The notes beneath the pieces were generated by a model. It did no database searches. It saw nothing but the letters and a program-made list of their open reading frames with translations, and was not told where the DNA came from. From positions 1 to 10,761 of the forward strand of contig CAMZHY010000084.1 of NCBI GenBank assembly GCA_947307005.1: a stretch of DNA of 10,761 bases, written 5' to 3'. This DNA comes from an uncultured Planctomycetaceae bacterium (GTDB lineage: Bacteria; Planctomycetota; Planctomycetia; Pirellulales; Thermoguttaceae). Position 1 is the first letter of the stretch. Each line of letters begins with the position of its first letter. Below, in pieces: positions 6,890 through 10,761 of the stretch. Made by a program: the position numbers and the translations under genes.

Positions 6890-7858
6890 ATGTCGCAGCC
6901 TGAAAAGTGGACCAATCGCGCGTTAATCGCGTGGACGAAATCCTTTTTCGAGAAGAAAGGAATCGAGAACCCCAAGCTTGAAGCCGAGGTTCTGCTGAGT
7001 CATGCGACGGGAACGTCGCGCATTGAACTCTTCATGAACTACGACGACGAGCCGTCCGAGGAGAAACGCGCAGCGTTTCGCGAACTTGTCCGACGCCGCG
7101 CGCTCGGCGAGCCGGTCGCCTACCTCGTTGGCGTCAAGGAGTTCTACTCGATCCCCTTCGCCGTCGACTCCAACGCGCTCATTCCCCGTCCGGAAACGGA
7201 ACAGCTCGTCCTCGAGACGGTCGAATACTTCAAAAAACAAGGATGGCGGACCGGCTCCGACGGCGTCCGGCGACGAAGCGCCGAGACGGAAGAGGACGTC
7301 GCCGCACCGCCCGCCCCGGAAGAACGCGAGCTGAAGATTTGCGACGTCGGCGTCGGAAGCGGCTGCGTCTCCGTCGCACTCGCCAAGAACATCCCGGCGG
7401 CGCGCGTCGTCGCGCTCGATATTAGCCCCGAAGCGCTCGAAATCGCTCGAAAGAACGTCGAAAGTCTCGGGCTCGCCGACCGCGTCGAACTCCGTCAAAG
7501 CGACCTCTTCGCCGCGATTCCCGACGATCTGCCGGAAGAAGACCGATTCGACGCGATCGTCTCAAATCCCCCGTACGTCTCCGAATCGGAATACGCGACG
7601 CTCGACGCGACCGTTCGCGACTTCGAGCCGAGAATCGCGCTCGTCGGAGGCCCCTCCGGCGCCGAAATCGCCGTCGAACTTGCGCGTCAGGCGCCCGACC
7701 GACTTAAGTCTGGCGGACGATTCGCGCTCGAACTCAGCCCGACGACCGTCGAGATCGTCGCCGAAGAACTCAAAAAAGACGCGCGGTGGACCGGCGTCGA
7801 GATTCGCCGCGATTTCGCGGGGCTTCCGCGATTCCTCGTCGCGTCTCGCGCCCAATAA
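6890..7858 (+). CDS. prmC: Release factor glutamine methyltransferase
   Basis: A 322-residue S-adenosylmethionine-dependent enzyme that N5-methylates the GGQ glutamine of RF1 and RF2. The N-terminal helical domain (about 1-90) ends in LVGVKEFYSIPF and the conserved IPRPETE (98-104). Methyltransferase motif I is DVGVGSGCVSVAL (152-164). ALDISPEAL (175-183) binds the cofactor, and NPPY (226-229) is the glutamine-binding signature. DFEPRIALVGG follows as in HemK-type proteins. A charged low-complexity insert (about 116-147) separates the two domains and makes the protein longer than E. coli PrmC. The start at 6890 matches the family N-terminus; the longer frame back to 6728 would overlap prfA. 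The ribosome-binding site is weak, consistent with translation coupled to prfA. Confidence 0.95.
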   Translation: MSQPEKWTNRALIAWTKSFFEKKGIENPKLEAEVLLSHATGTSRIELFMNYDDEPSEEKRAAFRELVRRRALGEPVAYLVGVKEFYSIPFAVDSNALIPRPETEQLVLETVEYFKKQGWRTGSDGVRRRSAETEEDVAAPPAPEERELKICDVGVGSGCVSVALAKNIPAARVVALDISPEALEIARKNVESLGLADRVELRQSDLFAAIPDDLPEEDRFDAIVSNPPYVSESEYATLDATVRDFEPRIALVGGPSGAEIAVELARQAPDRLKSGGRFALELSPTTVEIVAEELKKDARWTGVEIRRDFAGLPRFLVASRAQ

Positions 7859-7950
7859 CGACGCTCGCAAGCGTTCCGTCGTCCCGTCCTAATCGTTCCA
7901 TGCCGCGTCGCGTCCTCCGTCGATCGCGACCACGTTCAGGAAGAAAAATC

Positions 7951-8436
7951 ATGCCCGAGAAAAAAGACGATCTTTTTGGTCTTGATGAAATCCGACAAAT
8001 TCTCAAGCTCATGAAAGAGTACGACGTCACTCATTTCAACCTTTCGCAGGGCGGCGGACGGCTTTCCCTGCGTCGATCGGGATTCGCCGAAACGCCGATC
8101 GTCGCGTCCGCGCCTTCCGCGCCCGTCGCGCTGCAACCGACGCCCGCCGTCGTCGCGCCATCGGCGCCGGACGTTCCGGAGAAGGATCCCGATTACATCA
8201 AGACCGTCAAATCCCCGATGGTCGGCGTCTTCTACGCCTCCTCCAGCCCGGAAGGGAATCCCTTCGTCAAGGTCGGCGACGTCGTCAAGCCGAAAACGAC
8301 CGTCTGCATCATTGAAGCGATGAAGGTTTTCAACGACATCCCCGCCGACGTCGCGGGCACGGTCGTCGATATCCTTGTCGAGAACGGTTCGCCCGTCGAG
8401 TACGGAACGCCACTCTTTAAGATTGACGCCCGCTGA
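7951..8436 (+). CDS. accB: Biotin carboxyl carrier protein of acetyl-CoA carboxylase
   Basis: A 161-residue BCCP that carries biotin between the biotin carboxylase and the carboxyltransferase in the first step of fatty-acid synthesis. The N-terminal segment (about 1-45, DEIRQILKLMKEYDVTHFNL) resembles other AccB proteins and would bind AccC. A flexible alanine/proline-rich linker covers about 46-78. The C-terminal biotinyl domain (about 83-161) begins VKSPMVGVFY and has EAMK at 122-125, with Lys125 as the biotinylation site. I chose ATG 7951, which has AGGAAG seven bases upstream; the longer frame from 7786 lies within prmC and encodes arginine-rich non-family sequence. accC follows 50 bases on. 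Confidence 0.97.
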   Translation: MPEKKDDLFGLDEIRQILKLMKEYDVTHFNLSQGGGRLSLRRSGFAETPIVASAPSAPVALQPTPAVVAPSAPDVPEKDPDYIKTVKSPMVGVFYASSSPEGNPFVKVGDVVKPKTTVCIIEAMKVFNDIPADVAGTVVDILVENGSPVEYGTPLFKIDAR

Positions 8437-8486
8437 AATATCGATCCTTCGGTTCCAGTCGGCCCCTTTAAGGACGTCGTCGAGTT

Positions 8487-9833
8487 ATGTTCAAACGAGT
8501 CTTAATCGCCAATCGCGGCGAAATCGCGCTACGCGTCATTCGCGCGTGTCATGAGCTTGGAGTAGAAGCGGTCGTCGTGTGCAGCGAAGCGGATCGCGAC
8601 GCGAGATACGCCCAAATCGCAGACCGCGCGATTTGCATCGGCCCCGCGCGCTCCGCGCAAAGCTACCTGAGAATCAACCAGATCATCGGCGCCGCCGAGC
8701 AGGCGGAAGTGGACGCGATTCACCCGGGCTACGGGTTTCTCTCCGAAAACGCCAATTTCAACGACGTGTGCCGAAGTTGCGGGTTCGAGTTCATCGGACC
8801 CTCGCCCGCCGCGATGGAAGCGCTCGGCGACAAGAACGCCGCGCGCGCCATGGCGAAACGCTGCGGGGTTCCGACGATCCCCGGCAGCGACGGGCTGATT
8901 CAGAACGAGTCCGACGCGATCAAGGTCGCGCGCGAAGTCGGTTATCCGGTCCTCGTCAAAGCGTCGGCGGGGGGCGGTGGGCGCGGAATTCGGCTCGCCA
9001 ACGACGACGACGAACTGCGTCGCGCGCTCGCGGAAGCGGCGGAAGAAGCGCGGGTCGCCTTTGGCAACTCCGACGTCTATCTTGAAAAGTTCATTAAGAA
9101 GTCGCGTCACGTCGAAGCGCAGATTCTCGGCGACAATTACGGAAACGTCGTTCACCTTTGGGAGCGCGACTGCTCGTTGCAGCGACGCCGACAGAAGCTC
9201 GTTGAAATCACGCCCGCGCCCGGCTTTTCTCTTGCGAAGCGCAAGGCGCTCTGCGAGGCCGCCGCAAGGCTCGCCAAAGAAGCGGGATACTCGAACGCCG
9301 GCACGGCGGAGTTCGTCGTCGACGAAGATTTCAACTTCTACTTCATCGAGATGAACGCGCGAATTCAGGTCGAGCATCCCGTAACGGAACAAGCGACGGG
9401 GATCGACCTTGTCAAAGCGCAGCTGCGCGTCGCGGCGGGCGAGAAGCTCTGGTTCGCGCAGAAGGACGTCAAGCATTGCGGGTTCGCGATGGAATGCCGC
9501 ATTAACGCGGAAGACGTCGACGCCGGATGCCGCCCCTGCCCCGGCAAAATCGAACAGCTGATCGCGCCCGGCGGATTCGGCGTTCGCTTCGACTCGCACG
9601 CCTATTCCGGCTACGTCGTAAGCCCCCATTACGATTCGATGATCGGCAAGCTGATCGTTTCGGCGTCAACCCGCGAAGAAGGGCTCGCTATCATGAAACG
9701 CGCGCTCGCCGAGACGAAGATCGAAGGCGTCAAGACGTCGATCCCGCTTCTTCTCAGGATTCTTGAAAGCAAAGAGTTCAACTCGCAAATTCCCGACGTG
9801 GGCTTCATCGAACGGTACTTCATGAAAAAGTAA
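8487..9833 (+). CDS. accC: Biotin carboxylase subunit of acetyl-CoA carboxylase
   Basis: A 448-residue ATP-grasp enzyme that carboxylates the biotin of AccB with bicarbonate and ATP. It starts MFKRVLIANRGEIALRVIRA, the standard N-terminus. IHPGYGFLSEN lies at 79-89, Lys116 and Lys158 match the ATP-contacting lysines, and the glycine-rich lid is at about 162-168. EITPAP is at 240-245. The metal/ATP residues are Glu275 and Glu288, with Asn290 and Arg292 in FIEMNARIQVEHPVTE. The usual T or similar residue after EMN is alanine here, and the later DAGCRPCPG has cysteines where many relatives have others; neither should impair activity. AAGGA lies 12 bases before the ATG. accA and accD are not in the window. 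Confidence 0.97.
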   Translation: MFKRVLIANRGEIALRVIRACHELGVEAVVVCSEADRDARYAQIADRAICIGPARSAQSYLRINQIIGAAEQAEVDAIHPGYGFLSENANFNDVCRSCGFEFIGPSPAAMEALGDKNAARAMAKRCGVPTIPGSDGLIQNESDAIKVAREVGYPVLVKASAGGGGRGIRLANDDDELRRALAEAAEEARVAFGNSDVYLEKFIKKSRHVEAQILGDNYGNVVHLWERDCSLQRRRQKLVEITPAPGFSLAKRKALCEAAARLAKEAGYSNAGTAEFVVDEDFNFYFIEMNARIQVEHPVTEQATGIDLVKAQLRVAAGEKLWFAQKDVKHCGFAMECRINAEDVDAGCRPCPGKIEQLIAPGGFGVRFDSHAYSGYVVSPHYDSMIGKLIVSASTREEGLAIMKRALAETKIEGVKTSIPLLLRILESKEFNSQIPDVGFIERYFMKK

Positions 9834-9854
9834 CGCTCGCAAATTTCATCAATC

Positions 9855-9896
9855 AAACGTCGGCGCTCTAACTTGCGGCGCCGACGTTTGTCGTTT
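9855..9896 (+). terminator. Intrinsic terminator after accC
   Basis: AAACGTCGGCGC (9855-9866) pairs perfectly with GCGCCGACGTTT (9878-9889), twelve base pairs with an 11-base loop, then TGTCGTTTTC. It ends the accB-accC transcript 22 bases after the stop. Confidence 0.85.
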
Positions 9897-9898
9897 TC

Positions 9899-9927
9899 TT
9901 GACGGTCCTGAAATGAAACGTAATAGT
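9899..9927 (+). promoter_or_regulatory. Candidate promoter of the DUF3791 remnant
   Basis: TTGACG (9899-9904) matches five of six -35 bases. TAATAG or AATAGT 16-17 bases further on (starting 9921 or 9922) is only a fair -10. It sits directly after the accC terminator and about 85 bases before the DUF3791 start, inside AT-rich accessory DNA. Confidence 0.3.
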
Positions 9928-9978
9928 TATAACGGGACGCGCTGGGGAAGCAAGGGAATAGGTTCTCCGTAATAGTTA
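9919..9978 (+). repeat. Direct repeat CGTAATAGTTA
   Basis: The 11-base string occurs at 9919-9929 and 9968-9978, 49 bases apart, upstream of the DUF3791 remnant. It overlaps the candidate promoter, so it might be an operator pair; chance or local duplication is also possible. Confidence 0.4.
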
Positions 9979-10011
9979 GGATCATGACAGAGAGCGAAGG
10001 AGGTCGTGAAC

Positions 10012-10233
10012 ATGAGTAAAGAGGTTATGGACGAATCCTCTATGAAATTCACGATTTTTATGATCCATGCGCTTGCGGAGGCATGGGGAATTTCATGTGG
10101 AGAAGTATATACAAATCCGGCGCGATAGACGATTATCTGACGCCGCATTACGACGTCCTCCATACGCTCGGCGAACAGTATCTTATAAAAGATATTGAGA
10201 GAGTATCTGGAACGGAGAGGGGTGGAGGTATGA
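10012..10233 (+). pseudogene. DUF3791-family gene, frameshifted
   Basis: An excellent Shine-Dalgarno AAGGAGG (9997-10003) stands eight bases before ATG 10012. The first frame reads MSKEV, then MKFTIFMIHALAEAWGIS and GEVY, and hits TAG at 10126. The family-like sequence goes on in another frame as KSGAIDDYLTPHYDVLHTLGEQYL and KDIERV up to about 10205. Back in the first frame it ends ERRGVEV with TGA at 10231-10233. Joined, these segments give a full-length small protein of the DUF3791 type, whose hallmark is YDVLHTLG. Two compensating indels, near 10108-10125 and near 10205-10210, are needed. The TGA overlaps the ATG of the next gene. DUF3791 genes are commonly found next to DUF3990; the function is unproven, with an antitoxin-like or accessory role suspected. 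Confidence 0.7.
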
Positions 10234-10280
10234 TCGTTTATCATGGGAGCGCTGTCGAAATAGCAAAGCCATGGGATTGA
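10230..10280 (+). pseudogene. DUF3990 N-terminal stub
   Basis: ATG 10230 overlaps the DUF3791 stop as ATGA. The frame reads MIVYHGSAVEIAKPWD and stops at TGA 10278. DUF3990 proteins open with such an MIVYHGS-x-x-EI-x-KP segment and then continue for some 150 residues, with an aspartate-phenylalanine-glycine-rich block; all of that is missing here. The YHGS start resembles the first conserved histidine motif of ADP-ribosyltransferases, to which DUF3990 has been related. So this is the leading end of a probable toxin or effector gene whose body was deleted. GGAGAGGGG lies a few bases upstream. Confidence 0.65.
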
Positions 10281-10284
10281 CAAC

Positions 10285-10353
10285 ATGGATTACAGATATC
10301 TCGTTCAGGACCTCATAGAGAATGAGCCGGAGTTGTTAAAAGAATTCGAGTAA
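10285..10353 (+). CDS. Possible 22-codon ORF or gene tail
   Basis: A short frame begins MDYRYLVQDLIENEPELL and ends KEFE with TAA at 10351. It follows the DUF3990 stub by four bases. The acidic amphipathic sequence looks protein-like. It may be the surviving 3' end of the deleted gene or of another member of the locus, because the frame is open back to a TAG before it. I do not recognise the family. Its last bases overlap the - strand frame ending at 10336. Confidence 0.3.
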   Translation: MDYRYLVQDLIENEPELLKEFE

Positions 10354-10761
10354 AAAATTTTGCCGCTCGAACAGAGTCCATTCATATTGGTCCCCTAATC
10401 CTGCGCCCTGTGAATCGGGCGTCAAGATAAGCGATTTAGGAATATTGCGCAAAGAAATATTTCTCCTCATACCGTTTCTAAGGCGGAAATCGGAGCTTTT
10501 TTCAATAAAATTTCCAATAATATCAAATCGATCTTGATACGATCGAGACTTTTCTTCATACTGAGGGATACGCTCGCCGTATTGCGTCGTCTTTCGACGT
10601 CGTCAAGGCGGCGTAACATCGCGCCGTTTCGGCCTTTCCGACGAGCGCGAAAAGTATCGAAACTTTTCCCAAAGTTCCTTGAGAACGCTCAAGTCGAGAG
10701 ACGGGTTGGACGATACTGATAAGGAAGGGCGAAAACGACTGCGGTCGTCTCCCCTAACGAG
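10336..10761 (-). pseudogene. Unrecognised - strand frame with one TGA, running off the edge
   Basis: From the right edge the frame gives 52 codons (including LSVLKELWEKFRYFS), a TGA at 10603-10605, then 88 more codons to TAA at 10336-10338, with segments such as QYEEKSRSYQDRFDIIG and GDQYEWTLFERQNF. Composition is more protein-like than the arginine-rich + strand frame over the same bases. A single C-to-T change in a CGA arginine codon would explain the TGA. The only ATG after the TGA is at 10470. I do not recognise a family. It could be the end of a decayed gene whose start lies beyond the window, or an open frame by chance. No ribosome-binding site can be judged. Confidence 0.3.

Noticed and set aside
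7786..7950. Longer N-terminus for AccB
   Set aside because: It would lie partly within prmC and is arginine/serine-rich. ATG 7951 has a proper ribosome-binding site.
9927..10286. A 119-codon - strand frame opposite the DUF3791 region
   Set aside because: The + strand has a strong Shine-Dalgarno and family-like protein segments. The antisense frame shows no recognisable motif.
10603..10605. TGA read as an amino acid
   Set aside because: dapB, rpmE and accB all end in TGA at the expected protein end, so TGA is a normal stop here. No selenocysteine-type hairpin was seen.
10534..10719. A 61-codon + strand frame near the right edge
   Set aside because: Its R/S/F-rich composition is typical of a shadow frame, and it has no ribosome-binding site.

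Overview
The window looks like a chromosomal piece of a GC-rich, probably anaerobic bacterium. A housekeeping block (LysR regulator, dapB, rpmE, prfA, prmC, accB, accC) lies on the + strand. It is interrupted and flanked by accessory or decaying DNA. The combination of rpmE-prfA-prmC followed by accB-accC, plus a split-Soret-type cytochrome, would fit an anaerobic, perhaps gut-associated, planctomycete. That assignment rests on gene content and general impression, not on a marker phylogeny, so it is tentative. Strong use of GC-ending codons marks the core genes. The AlbA-type gene at 3559-4938 and the right end (about 9900-10761) are visibly richer in A and T.

Left region (1-1596). On the - strand lies a 3' remnant of a family 4-like glycosyltransferase. 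Immediately upstream of it, in the same frame and separated only by a TAA, is an exported di-haem protein of the split-Soret cytochrome / C_GCAxxG_C_C family. A 447-base divergent spacer follows, holding a terminator-like hairpin.

Core region (1597-9833). A LysR-type regulator and dapB (lysine/diaminopimelate synthesis) form a probable two-gene unit ending in hairpins. An AlbA_2/GHKL-like/winged-helix protein with a 12-bp tandem repeat sits alone in the next slot. rpmE follows with its own promoter-like -10 box, a structured leader and a strong terminator. Then come prfA and prmC, the classical pair in which PrmC methylates the GGQ glutamine of RF1. accB and accC, two of the four acetyl-CoA carboxylase subunits, close the block, which ends in a strong intrinsic terminator.

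Right region (9900-10761). After a good Shine-Dalgarno comes a broken DUF3791 reading frame. It overlaps by ATGA a 16-codon stub that begins like DUF3990, a family often paired with DUF3791 and resembling ADP-ribosyltransferase-type toxins. I read this as the wreck of a toxin-antitoxin-like or effector module. A - strand frame interrupted by one TGA runs off the right edge and may be a second decayed gene.

The most unusual items are the decayed DUF3791/DUF3990 pair, the in-frame tandem repeat of the AlbA protein, the truncated glycosyltransferase, and the rpmE leader with two competing hairpins. I see no intact undescribed multi-gene system in this window.
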